Positions 1 through 7,559 of a DNA stretch of 54,211 nt are shown piece by piece. Below the pieces are notes generated by a model, which was not told where the DNA came from, did no database searches, and saw nothing but the letters and a program-made list of their open reading frames with translations. A program made the translations under genes and the position numbers. Source of the stretch: Solirubrobacteraceae bacterium (GTDB lineage: Bacteria; Actinomycetota; Thermoleophilia; Solirubrobacterales; Solirubrobacteraceae); assembly GCA_017744415.1 (NCBI GenBank), contig JAGIBJ010000056.1, positions 1 through 54,211 of the forward strand, given 5' to 3'. Position 1 is the stretch's first letter; each line of letters starts with the position of its first letter.

Positions 1-591
1 GCCGAAGTTCAGGTAGTCCGTGGTGTGGCCGCCGATGCCGGAGCTCGGCATCACCACGAGCGCGTCGAGGTTGCCGACGCGCTCCTTGAACTGGGAGTAC
101 ACGGTCCAGCACTGGTAGTCCGCCGGGTCGTTGCCGCCGTGGAGCAGCCAGAGCGACGGGTACTTGCGATCCGGGTCGGTGCCCCAGCTCGGCGGGAGCT
201 GGATGCGCACCGGCGCCGGACCGAGGAGCCCGGCCGACCACACCATCAGGTCGATCGTGCGGTCGTCAACGCGGCTCTCGTACATCACGTACGAGCCGTC
301 GTCCGCCTTCGCGCCGACGTCACCCACGACGGGCACGACGCCCGGATCCGGCACGCCGAACACCTTGGTCGGCTTGATGCTGCCGCGGATCTTATTGGGA
401 GTGCCGTAGGCGGCGCGGTTCACCTGCGCCACCTGCGCCACCGGCTGGCCCGGAGTGCGCGACGCGGGGTTCTTGATCGGTGGCGCGGGGCATGCCCCGA
501 GGCCGAGAAAACCACAGCCGGCCATCGCCGAGGGAGCGGCGATCAGCGGGACGGACAGGGCGAGGACAACAGCGAGAAGACGGGCGCGCAC
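1..591 (-). CDS. Secreted esterase, antigen 85/esterase D-like (3' part missing)
   Basis: Reads leftward from a GTG at 591 and runs off the window, so 197 codons are present. The first 24 or so residues form a Sec signal peptide: VRARLL, a hydrophobic core, then a likely cut after PSAMA. The mature part contains YPSLWLLHGGND (oxyanion-type HGG loop), a Cys-Trp pair in DYQCWTVYSQF and DALVVMPSSGIGG. This is the N-terminal half of the PF00756 esterase/mycolyltransferase fold. The nucleophilic Ser, Asp and His should lie beyond the window edge and cannot be checked. A second member of this fold lies at 16022-17302 but has a Tat-type leader. The substrate cannot be told. Confidence 0.75.
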   Translation of the reverse strand, partial: MRARLLAVVLALSVPLIAAPSAMAGCGFLGLGACPAPPIKNPASRTPGQPVAQVAQVNRAAYGTPNKIRGSIKPTKVFGVPDPGVVPVVGDVGAKADDGSYVMYESRVDDRTIDLMVWSAGLLGPAPVRIQLPPSWGTDPDRKYPSLWLLHGGNDPADYQCWTVYSQFKERVGNLDALVVMPSSGIGGHTTDYLNFG

Positions 592-844
592 CGGCGAAAC
601 GTAGCTGCGGCGGTGTCGTTCTTAAAGGTGATGTCCGACACACCGTTGCGACCCAATTACCCGGTTTTCCTGTGAATTGCTGCCTACGGGGGATGAGGGT
701 TTGTTCAGTCTCGGCGCGTTAGGCGCACAGCCACTCACTTATTCGGCACAGCGTCAACCCTCTAGAAACGTAGAAGTTCGACGACGATGCGTTTCGCGTC
801 TCGTCGATTTCCCCTCCGGTAACTGGGGTTCCGTTCACATTTGG
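592..844. other. Intergenic, upstream of the truncated esterase
   Basis: About 250 bases without a credible gene. It is less GC-rich than its surroundings in 620-820, as expected for a promoter region of the leftward esterase. I see no clear -35/-10 pair or repeat. Confidence 0.4.
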
Positions 845-887
845 CCGGGCCGGGGGCCCGGTCTCGGCCCGCGAGCTAGCTCGCGGG
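845..887 (-). terminator. Double GC hairpin at the end of the membrane protein gene
   Basis: 868-887 is a perfect 20-base palindrome (CCCGCGAGCT then its complement) that contains the TAG stop (876-878) of the leftward gene. Next to it, 845-862 forms a second GC hairpin (CCGGGC/GCCCGG). There is no T-tract, as is usual at this GC content. The function as a terminator is inferred. Confidence 0.5.
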
Positions 888-2789
888 GTGCGGACGACCG
901 ACCGCCGAGGCACCTTTGGCGGCGGCCGATGCGGCGGGGTCCGGGGTGGGGCCCGACGACGGCTCCGGCTCGTCCTCCGGCGTCACCCGCAGGCCGAGTC
1001 GGGCGACCGACACGCCGAGGCCGACGGTGAAGAGGCCGATGCCGCCGAGCACGAGGATGATCGCCGGCAGCCAGAGCCACGCGGGCACGTCGTCGCGGCG
1101 CTCCCGCTGGAGCAACAGGAGCTCGTTCTTGAACTGCTGGGTCTCGGTACCGGGGTTGGTGTGGCCCTCGACCGGGATGGCCGGATCTGCCGGGAGCTGC
1201 ACCGGTACCGCGAGCATGCGGCGGCCGAGCTGCATGCGGGTGACCGTCTTCCACGACCCGCCCACTGGGATGGGCTCCGTGGTGCGGTATTCGCCCGGAC
1301 CGATCTTCTCCATCACGTTCGAGACGACACCGCCGCCCTGCCAGGAGATGGTCATGATCGACATGCCGCGCTCGGCAGCGTCGACATCGGTGAACTTCGC
1401 CGTCACGGTCACGTCGCGGATCTCACCGTCGAACGGGCCGGTGCCCGTCGCCGGGCTGACGGTCTTCACGTTCGAGAGGGTCGTCGTGACGGCTGGGCCG
1501 GAGGAGTAGTCCTGGTTGCCGGCGATGCCGGCAATCGCGACGAGGACGGCCGTGCTGCCGTAGCCGAGCCAGCGTCGCTGCGGCTCGAGGCGCAGCTCGC
1601 CGCGCAGCGACTGCGCGAGGAGGCCGCCGAGCACGCCGGCCGCCGTGGCCGCGGCGATCGAGAGCGGGATGGCGGGGAACAGGAAGTCAGGCTCCCAGGG
1701 GGTCGGCATCGCGAACTGCGACCACCAGTACTGAAACCCGAAGCCGAGCGTGCCGATACCGATACCGCTCGCGAGCGCGAAGCGGAACGTGGAGGCGCGG
1801 AGGACCGCAACCATCGCGACGCCCTCGACGATGAGGGCTTCGACGAAGAAGAGCGGCATCGACGGCATGGTCTGGCCGAAGCCCTCACCGACGATCAGGT
1901 TCACGATGAAGCGCGCGATGCAGTAGAAGAGCGCGGCCCCGAACGCGGCCCCGCGGCCACCCCAGCGACGGGCGTAGACGAGTGCGAGGCCGGTGACGGC
2001 GGCGAGGATCACGGGGCGCCACAGCATCAGGTACTGCTGGATGCCCCAGTCCCATTCGCCGGCAAGCAGCGAGCCGGCGATGAGCATCGCGGCCGGGTTC
2101 TGCACGCGCATCCATTTGCGGCGCCAGGCCTGCCCCGATGTCTTCGGCTTGCCATAGGCCCGCTCTCCCTCGACCTGCAGCATCGCGAGCGCGAGGATCG
2201 AGAGCACCGCACCGAAGATCATCATCAGGTGGGTCGGGCCCCAGAGAGTGACGTCCTGCCCGAAGAGGCGGTGCCACACGTCGTCGAGCGGGAAGCCGAG
2301 GTAGCCGATGGTCGCGCAGCTCATGAGGGCGATCGCGGCGGTCGGCGTGCGCCACGTGGTCCCGACCTTCACGGCGGTCGGGCCGACGTAGGCGTTCTTC
2401 GGCGGCAGCACGAGGGCGAGCACGCCGGCGAGGAAGAGCCCTTGGAGGCCGAAGAGGATGGGGTAATGGGCGGCATTGGCGAGCGGGCCGGGATCGCGGC
2501 CCTTGTCGACGTGCAGCGAGATGTCCCAGTACACGCCGAGGAAGGCGAGGCCGAGCGAGCCGAACCCGATCACGAGCGGGAGTGCCGCCCAGGGGGCGAC
2601 GCCCTGGATGTGGCCGATCCACCGGCCGATCGTGTCGAGCAGAGTGGTGCGACCGCTGCGGTGCAGCCAGGCCAGGATCAGCACGGCACCCGTCATCGAT
2701 CCGGCGATCGCCGTCCCGATGATGATCTGGGTGACGGGCGCGCCGGCGGCCGGCGGCGAGATCTGGGCAAGCGATGAGAGCACGGGCAC
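876..2789 (-). CDS. Polytopic membrane protein with C-terminal extracytoplasmic domain, unknown function
   Basis: About 637 residues from a GTG at 2789 (a GTG at 2783 is also possible). An upstream in-frame extension exists but reaches into the divergent tetR gene and is not credible. Residues from about 15 to 420 contain around eleven hydrophobic segments. Conserved-looking polar signatures lie at membrane borders: YWDISLHVDKGRDPG, NAAHYPILFG, GPTHLMMIFG and LAGEWDWGIQQY. These Asp/His/Trp clusters suggest metal, heme or ion handling, but that is inference. A soluble beta-rich region follows (GEIRDVTVTAKFTDVDAAE to MLAVPVQLPADPAIP), reminiscent of FixH/YtkA-like domains. A last membrane segment and a Pro/Ala tail close the protein. 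The divergent TetR regulator is a likely controller. I do not recognise the family. Confidence 0.7.
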   Translation of the reverse strand: MPVLSSLAQISPPAAGAPVTQIIIGTAIAGSMTGAVLILAWLHRSGRTTLLDTIGRWIGHIQGVAPWAALPLVIGFGSLGLAFLGVYWDISLHVDKGRDPGPLANAAHYPILFGLQGLFLAGVLALVLPPKNAYVGPTAVKVGTTWRTPTAAIALMSCATIGYLGFPLDDVWHRLFGQDVTLWGPTHLMMIFGAVLSILALAMLQVEGERAYGKPKTSGQAWRRKWMRVQNPAAMLIAGSLLAGEWDWGIQQYLMLWRPVILAAVTGLALVYARRWGGRGAAFGAALFYCIARFIVNLIVGEGFGQTMPSMPLFFVEALIVEGVAMVAVLRASTFRFALASGIGIGTLGFGFQYWWSQFAMPTPWEPDFLFPAIPLSIAAATAAGVLGGLLAQSLRGELRLEPQRRWLGYGSTAVLVAIAGIAGNQDYSSGPAVTTTLSNVKTVSPATGTGPFDGEIRDVTVTAKFTDVDAAERGMSIMTISWQGGGVVSNVMEKIGPGEYRTTEPIPVGGSWKTVTRMQLGRRMLAVPVQLPADPAIPVEGHTNPGTETQQFKNELLLLQRERRDDVPAWLWLPAIILVLGGIGLFTVGLGVSVARLGLRVTPEDEPEPSSGPTPDPAASAAAKGASAVGRPHPAS

Positions 2790-2913
2790 CTGGGGGAACG
2801 GCCGATGTGTCGAGGGCCGTGGAGCCCGGTTACAGGCGCGTAACGTACAGTGCTGTCGCCCCGCATGCAACCAGCCATGGACGGTCACGCGAGCCGCATG
2901 AGAAGGTACGTCT

Positions 2914-3552
2914 ATGAGTCGTTCGTCGCGAAGCCGCAGCCGGCCACGCATGTCGGCATCCGAGCGGCGCGAACAGCTTCTGGACGTGGCGCTCGAGATC
3001 CTCACCGAGGAGGGCGCAGCGGCGCTCTCGATCGACGCGATCGCGAAGGGCGCGGGCATCACGCGGCCGGTGGTCTACACGCAGTTCGGTGATCTCGCGG
3101 GCCTGCTGGACGCACTCGTCGACCGTGAGGAGAAGATCGTCCTCACGCAGCTCGCCAAGGCGATTCCGCTCAACGTCGGCGAGGTCGATCCGGACGACGT
3201 GATCATCAACGCGATCGAGACCTTCCTCAACGCCGTGCGCGAGCACCCGCGCACGTGGCAGATCGTGCTCACCCCGCCGCAAGGCATGCCGCGTTCGCTG
3301 CACGACAAGGTCGTCGAGCGCCGCGAGGCCGTGATCGATCAGATCACGCCCCTCATCGCGTGGGGCATCACCAAGCGTGGCGGGCCCACGGGCCTCGACT
3401 ACGAGCTCTTGGCCCGCATCATCCTGGTGCTCGCCGAGGAGGCCGGGCGGCTCACGATCGCCCAGCCGGATTCGTACAGCACCGAGAAGCTCGTGACGCA
3501 GGCGCGCGTGCTCGTCGCCGCGCTCGCGGTCGACCAGCCCGCCGCGACCTAG
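2914..3552 (+). CDS. TetR-family transcriptional regulator
   Basis: 212 residues. The N-terminal half is a TetR DNA-binding domain: REQLLDVALEILTEEGAAAL, then the helix-turn-helix IDAIAKGAGITRPVVYTQFGD at residues about 43-63. The C-terminal ligand domain is generic. ATG at 2914 is preceded by AGAAGG at 2901-2906, a good ribosome binding site seven bases away. It is divergent from the membrane protein gene with a 124-base gap, the usual layout of a TetR repressor and its target. A ligand cannot be inferred. I found no convincing long operator palindrome in the gap. Confidence 0.88.
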   Translation: MSRSSRSRSRPRMSASERREQLLDVALEILTEEGAAALSIDAIAKGAGITRPVVYTQFGDLAGLLDALVDREEKIVLTQLAKAIPLNVGEVDPDDVIINAIETFLNAVREHPRTWQIVLTPPQGMPRSLHDKVVERREAVIDQITPLIAWGITKRGGPTGLDYELLARIILVLAEEAGRLTIAQPDSYSTEKLVTQARVLVAALAVDQPAAT

Positions 3553-3581
3553 CGCCGCTGCGCGCCTTGGCCGCCTCGCGC

Positions 3582-4751
3582 CTAGCGGTTGCGGCCGTAC
3601 TCGTCGTGCGAGCTCACCCACTCGTCGGCGACGATCGCTGAGCCCAGCGAGAGCTCGCCGGCCACCACGGTCGCTGCCACGATCTCGGCGAACTTCAGCG
3701 CGTTGCCGGCGCCGTAGCAGCCCATCATCTCGAGGCACTCGCGCTGGCTCGGGAGGCCCGTGCCGCCGCCGTAGGTGGCGCAGATCAGCGACGGGATCGT
3801 GATCGAGTAGTAGTAGTCCCCGTTCTCGCGGAGCTCCACGTAGGCGTGCGCGGCATGCGACTCGCTCACGTTCGCCACGTCCTGGCCCGTTGCGATGAAC
3901 AGCGCGGTGATGCCGTTGGCCGAGTGCGCGCCGTTGTTGGCCGAGCCCGAGAGCCAGGCGCCCACCTGGCCGGAGATCTGACGCCGGCGGTAGAGCGCCT
4001 GCGAGGAGGTGTTCATCACCTCGCGCAGCAGCTGATCCGGGATCGTGATCTCGGCGATCACGCGCCGCCCGCGCGTGTGGAGGTTGTTGATGTGCGAGTG
4101 CTTCTTGTCGGTCGCGAGGTTGGCCTCGAGGGCGTAGTCGATCTCGCCGGGGTAGTTGGCCTTGATCCACTCGCACGCCGCCCACGTCGCCTTGCCGGTC
4201 ATGTTCTGGCCCGCGGCGTCGCCCGTGGTGTAGTCGAAGCGCGTGAAGCAGAAGCGGCCGGCGAGGTAGCGCTCGACCTCGATGAGCTTGCCCGTCTTCG
4301 TCGTCGTCTCAGCGGCGGCGCGCGCATCGTCCTCGTGGGCGACCAGCCAGTTCGCGAAGGCCCGGGCCTCGCGGGCGCTCTCGAAGATGAACACGGGCGC
4401 GCGCTGCATCGACTCCTTCACGACGGTCGTCTTCACGCCGCCGGCGAGCCGAACGAGCTTCATGCCGCGGTTGTAGGACGCGACGAGCGTGCCCTCGGTC
4501 GTCGCGAGCGGCACGTAGAACTCGCCCTGGGCGTGCTCGCCGTCGACCAGCAACGGCCCGGCAAGGCCCACCGGCACCTGAGCCACGCCGGTGAAATGCT
4601 CGACGTTGCCGGGCAGGACGGCGGGATCGAGACTGAACGAGCCGGTGTGCTCAAGGGTCGCGCCCGTCTGCTCGGTGACGAACGCCCGGCGGGCTGCGGC
4701 CGCCTCGCGCGTGTAGTCATCGGTGGACCGCGGGATCTTCGGGCTGCTCAT
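3582..4751 (-). CDS. Hydroxymethylglutaryl-CoA reductase
   Basis: 389 residues. Reduces HMG-CoA to mevalonate. The family landmarks are present: VPVGLAGPL at 60-67, catalytic Glu86 in ATTEGTLVAS, the GDAAGQNM segment at 177-184, catalytic Lys in ATDKKHSHIN (216-217), catalytic Asp291 in IATGQDVANVSES and the C-terminal His382 in VSSHDEYGRNR. The ending in NR after the His is also as in classic enzymes. The order and spacing resemble class I more than class II. No membrane anchor is present, so it is cytosolic. It is convergent with tetR and has no other mevalonate-pathway gene beside it. The sequence around the Lys (DKKHSHIN instead of DKKPAAIN) is divergent. Confidence 0.92.
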   Translation of the reverse strand: MSSPKIPRSTDDYTREAAAARRAFVTEQTGATLEHTGSFSLDPAVLPGNVEHFTGVAQVPVGLAGPLLVDGEHAQGEFYVPLATTEGTLVASYNRGMKLVRLAGGVKTTVVKESMQRAPVFIFESAREARAFANWLVAHEDDARAAAETTTKTGKLIEVERYLAGRFCFTRFDYTTGDAAGQNMTGKATWAACEWIKANYPGEIDYALEANLATDKKHSHINNLHTRGRRVIAEITIPDQLLREVMNTSSQALYRRRQISGQVGAWLSGSANNGAHSANGITALFIATGQDVANVSESHAAHAYVELRENGDYYYSITIPSLICATYGGGTGLPSQRECLEMMGCYGAGNALKFAEIVAATVVAGELSLGSAIVADEWVSSHDEYGRNR

Positions 4752-4924
4752 CGCCGCGGAGTGTCGCGTGTCACACCACTGACGTGCAGTCAGGAATGCT
4801 GACCCAGGGCGGTCGCAGCGCCCAAAGGCCCCGCACCGCCGCCGCTGCGCTCACGTTCGGCGGCGCCCGGGCGGGCAGTGCCGGGTTGGTCATCCGACGG
4901 CGGCTGCCGGTGCGTAGCGCAGGT

Positions 4925-5524
4925 ATGTCCCGCTTCACGCAAGGCACTCGCCGACTTCGACTTCTGTTCGCATCCACGCTCGGTGCCGCTGCCGTGTTCC
5001 CGGCGGTTGCCGCGGCTGGGCCGGTCACGCCGGTGCCAAGTCTCGACATCCAGCAGTACCTCGGGCGCTGGCAGCAGATCGCGGCGATCCCGCAGTGGTA
5101 CGAGTCGCTGTGCGAGCGCAACGTGAACGCGAACTACTCGCTCACGGCCGAAGGCACGGTGCGCGTGATCAACCGCTGCTCGGGCCCGGGCAACTTCCCG
5201 ATCACGCTAGAGGGCCGCGCTCGCATTCTCGATCAGACGACGAAGGCGCAGCTCCAGGTGACCTTCCTCAAGCTCGGGACGTACCTCTTCCCGGGGTCGG
5301 ACCCGAACTACGTGGTGATGGGGCTCGGCACGGGCTACAGCTGGGCGGTCGTGGGCGACCCGCAGCGGACCTCGGGGTTCGTGCTCGCGCGTAACAGTGC
5401 CCTCACCGCCGACGAGAAGGCGAAGGTGCTCGCGGTGCTGGCCGCCAACGGGTTCGATCCGTCGAAGCTTCGGACGACGCCGCAGGTCGGCGGGCTGCAG
5501 GTCGCCCAGCCCTTCAACCAGTAG
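4925..5524 (+). CDS. Secreted lipocalin-family protein
   Basis: 199 residues from ATG 4925. An upstream in-frame extension is possible, but the signal peptide RRLRLLFASTLGAAAVFPA directly follows this start. The lipocalin signature is YLGRWQQIAAIPQWYE at about 47-62, with CERNVNANYSL and an INRCSGPG strand after it. This matches Blc/apolipoprotein D-like lipocalins such as VYLGTWYEIA in E. coli. The two Cys in CERN and NRCS could form a disulfide. There is no lipobox, so it is secreted or periplasm-like rather than a lipoprotein. Blc-type lipocalins bind fatty acids or lysophospholipids; binding here is inferred. Confidence 0.85.
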   Translation: MSRFTQGTRRLRLLFASTLGAAAVFPAVAAAGPVTPVPSLDIQQYLGRWQQIAAIPQWYESLCERNVNANYSLTAEGTVRVINRCSGPGNFPITLEGRARILDQTTKAQLQVTFLKLGTYLFPGSDPNYVVMGLGTGYSWAVVGDPQRTSGFVLARNSALTADEKAKVLAVLAANGFDPSKLRTTPQVGGLQVAQPFNQ

Positions 5525-5578
5525 CTGCCCGCCTCGAGGCGTGGTTCCTCGATCCCGCATTGCCGCGGAACGACGCAG

Positions 5579-6127
5579 CTACGGCGTCGTCGGCACGGCC
5601 GTCGGGCGGACTTCGGGGATGTCGAAGCCGCCATCGAGGAGGGCGTCCCGGCCCTTGATGCTCGTGAGGGCATCGAGGGCCGGGTTAGCGAGGTCTCGCG
5701 AGCTGCCGTTCGCATTCACGCGGCAGGCGGCGTAGACGGTCTTCGCCTTTTCGGCGATCGGCGTCGCCTCGGCGCATTGCTCGTCACCCGCCAGCGGTGC
5801 GACCTGTTCCCTCCTGAGCACCGCGAGGTCGACGACGAGGCCACCCCGGATGTCGCCTGCGAGCTCGTCGGAGGTGCCGGTGCGGATCCGCGCCTTCGGC
5901 AACAGCGTGCGGATCGTCGGCGCGATCGCGGAGTCGGCGGCGATGCGCGGCTCGTTCGGCGTGGGTGGCGGATCGTCCTTGCGGTTGAGCAGCGTGAAGC
6001 TCACGGCGAGGATCGCGATGAACCCGATCAGGCGCAGGTTGCCGATCTGCTGGCCGGCTGAGCGGGGCTTACCCCGGTCGTCCCAGTCGCGACGGGGGCG
6101 CCGGTCATAGCGGCCACTGCCGGTCAT
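5579..6127 (-). CDS. Membrane-anchored protein of unknown function
   Basis: 182 residues from ATG 6127, 43 bases downstream of the aat stop and so probably co-transcribed with it. A basic N-terminus (GRYDRRPRRDWDDRGKPR) precedes a single membrane segment (NLRLIGFIAILAVSFTLL at about 30-47). A soluble domain of about 130 residues follows, with Cys in DEQCAEA and YAACRVN that may pair. A longer open frame upstream would overlap aat and is not preferred. I do not recognise the family. Confidence 0.65.
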   Translation of the reverse strand: MTGSGRYDRRPRRDWDDRGKPRSAGQQIGNLRLIGFIAILAVSFTLLNRKDDPPPTPNEPRIAADSAIAPTIRTLLPKARIRTGTSDELAGDIRGGLVVDLAVLRREQVAPLAGDEQCAEATPIAEKAKTVYAACRVNANGSSRDLANPALDALTSIKGRDALLDGGFDIPEVRPTAVPTTP

Positions 6128-6170
6128 GCCGCGCCCGCTGTCGGAGCGACGCGTCGATGCTCCCGCGCGT

Positions 6171-6794
6171 TCATGCGTCGAACCCGTGATCGTCGAGGAT
6201 CCCTTGTGGCGACAGGGCTTCTTGGAGTCGTTGCACGTACGCGTCGTGCGAGAGGAGCTCGCAGCCGAGGCGGGCCGTGTGGTCGGTCGGGAGCTGGATG
6301 TCGCACAGGGTCGCACCCCGCTCGGCGAGCAGGTCCAGCGTGCGGGCGAGGAGCGCGTTGCCGGCGGAGGGCTGCGTGCGCCGCATCGATTCGAGCATGG
6401 CGGCGCGACCGATCACGATCCCCAGGATGCCCGCACTGAGCGTGCCGTCGGGCGCCCGAAGCTCGAACGAGTGCGCGAATCCGGCGGCGTGCAGGTTGCG
6501 GTAGAGGCTCGCGAGGCGCGGCGTGATCCACATCCCCTCGCCCGCCGGCGGCTCCGCGCAGAGCTCGAGCACGGCCGCGTAGTCGCCATCCACGTGCAGC
6601 GTGTGGCGCTCGCAGCGGCGCAGATCGCGCCGCAGCCGGCGGCTCAGCCCGGCCCGGAATGCCTCGTCGAGCGGGAACACCGCTCGCTTCGGCGCGGTGT
6701 ACCAGGGGAGCGGCTCGTGCTGGAAGTCCGGGTCGTCCATCGGGAACGCCCCGGCGACATAGCGCTCGACCGCATCGATCACCTGCCGCTGCAC
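6171..6794 (-). CDS. aat: Leucyl/phenylalanyl-tRNA--protein transferase
   Basis: 207 residues. Transfers Leu or Phe from tRNA to N-terminal Arg/Lys of proteins, marking them for ClpS/ClpAP in the N-degron pathway. Family motifs are in order: GAFPMDDPDF, PLPWYTAPKRAVFPLDE, LRRDLRRCERHTLHVDGDY, MWITPRLASLYRNLHAAGFAHSFE, then GRAAMLESMRRTQPSAGNALL and LCDIQLPTDHTARLGCELL. The last two correspond to the usual FxGESMFS and DxQxxTxHLxSLG motifs but are degenerate. The FG/GES region reads GRAAMLES, so the active-site loop is divergent. Length is slightly short for the family. Confidence 0.86.
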   Translation of the reverse strand: MQRQVIDAVERYVAGAFPMDDPDFQHEPLPWYTAPKRAVFPLDEAFRAGLSRRLRRDLRRCERHTLHVDGDYAAVLELCAEPPAGEGMWITPRLASLYRNLHAAGFAHSFELRAPDGTLSAGILGIVIGRAAMLESMRRTQPSAGNALLARTLDLLAERGATLCDIQLPTDHTARLGCELLSHDAYVQRLQEALSPQGILDDHGFDA

Positions 6795-6838
6795 GCGCCG
6801 ATTCTACGGCCCGCGGAGCGTCAGACGTCGACCATCCA

Positions 6839-6866
6839 GGCCCGGTCCTCGGAGATCGGCCGGGCC
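6839..6866 (-). terminator. Candidate terminator hairpin after the Cys-repeat protein
   Basis: GGCCCGG at 6839-6845 pairs with CCGGGCC at 6860-6866 around a 14-base loop, about 60 bases beyond the stop of the leftward secreted protein gene. There is no T-run. It could equally be structure between two leftward genes. Confidence 0.35.
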
Positions 6867-6924
6867 CGGATGGCGAGCCGCCCAGGGGCTGGGCCCGCGG
6901 GCAGCAAAGCTCCGCAGTCGCGGG

Positions 6925-7452
6925 CTACGGAGCCGGCGTGGCGGTCGGCTCAGGCGTAGCGGTCGGTGCCGGCGTGGCGGTCGGTTCAGGCGTCGTCGGA
7001 GCCGGGGTCGGCGTCGGCGTCGTGCCGGCCGGGTCGTCGCCACGGAGCTTGGCCACGGCCTTGACGCAGTCGCTGAACGGCGTGCCCTTCTTGCCCTTCA
7101 CGTGCTTTTTGGAGACGCCCTTGCAGGCTCGGCCGGGCGAGAGCTTCTCGTCGGTGGCGGCCTTCGCCATCGCGTTCACGCACTGGCTGAACGGCGTGCC
7201 CTTCTGGCCCTTGACGTGCTTCTTGGAGAACGCCGCGCAGTGCTTGCCGTACGCCTTCCCCTTGGCCTTGTCGGATGCCTTCGGGCCCGGCGTGGCGCTC
7301 GGGGTCGTCGCTGGCGTGGTCTCGGCGGGCGTCGTGGCGTGGGGGTTCTTGCCACCCCCGTTGCCATTGCCACCGGGGGTGGCGACAGCGAGGGCCGGGA
7401 GCGCAAGGAGCGCGGCGACGGCGGTTGCCGTCATGCGATTGCGATCGAACAT
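6925..7452 (-). CDS. Secreted protein with duplicated Cys/SKKHVKG motif
   Basis: 175 residues. Signal peptide MTATAVAALLALPALAVA, then a Gly/Asn and Thr/Pro-rich linker. Two copies of a roughly 30-residue unit follow, at about 71-99 and 109-138. Each has the pattern C-x3-SKKHVKG(Q/K)KGTPFS(Q/D)CV-x2-(M/V)AK. In each unit two Cys flank a basic HVKGxKGTPF core, which looks like a small disulfide-closed module. The last 35 residues are a Thr-Pro-Glu/Ala repeat tail, which resembles a cell-wall-spanning or flexible stalk. It is just downstream of the sigma/anti-sigma fusion gene on the same strand (107-base gap). I know no function for this family. Confidence 0.72.
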   Translation of the reverse strand: MFDRNRMTATAVAALLALPALAVATPGGNGNGGGKNPHATTPAETTPATTPSATPGPKASDKAKGKAYGKHCAAFSKKHVKGQKGTPFSQCVNAMAKAATDEKLSPGRACKGVSKKHVKGKKGTPFSDCVKAVAKLRGDDPAGTTPTPTPAPTTPEPTATPAPTATPEPTATPAP

Positions 7453-7559
7453 CGTGGTGGTGCCTCCTGATTGGCCGGGCGCGAACGCCAGGGCAGCTGC
7501 CGGGCAGGCGCTGCATGGGTCTCACGAGCACCACGCGCCAGCCGTCGGCAAGTCAGGAA

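Noticed and set aside
888..2777. A 629-codon plus-strand frame opposite the membrane protein
   Set aside because: Highly charged, low-complexity shadow translation without recognisable domain. The minus strand has regular membrane helices.
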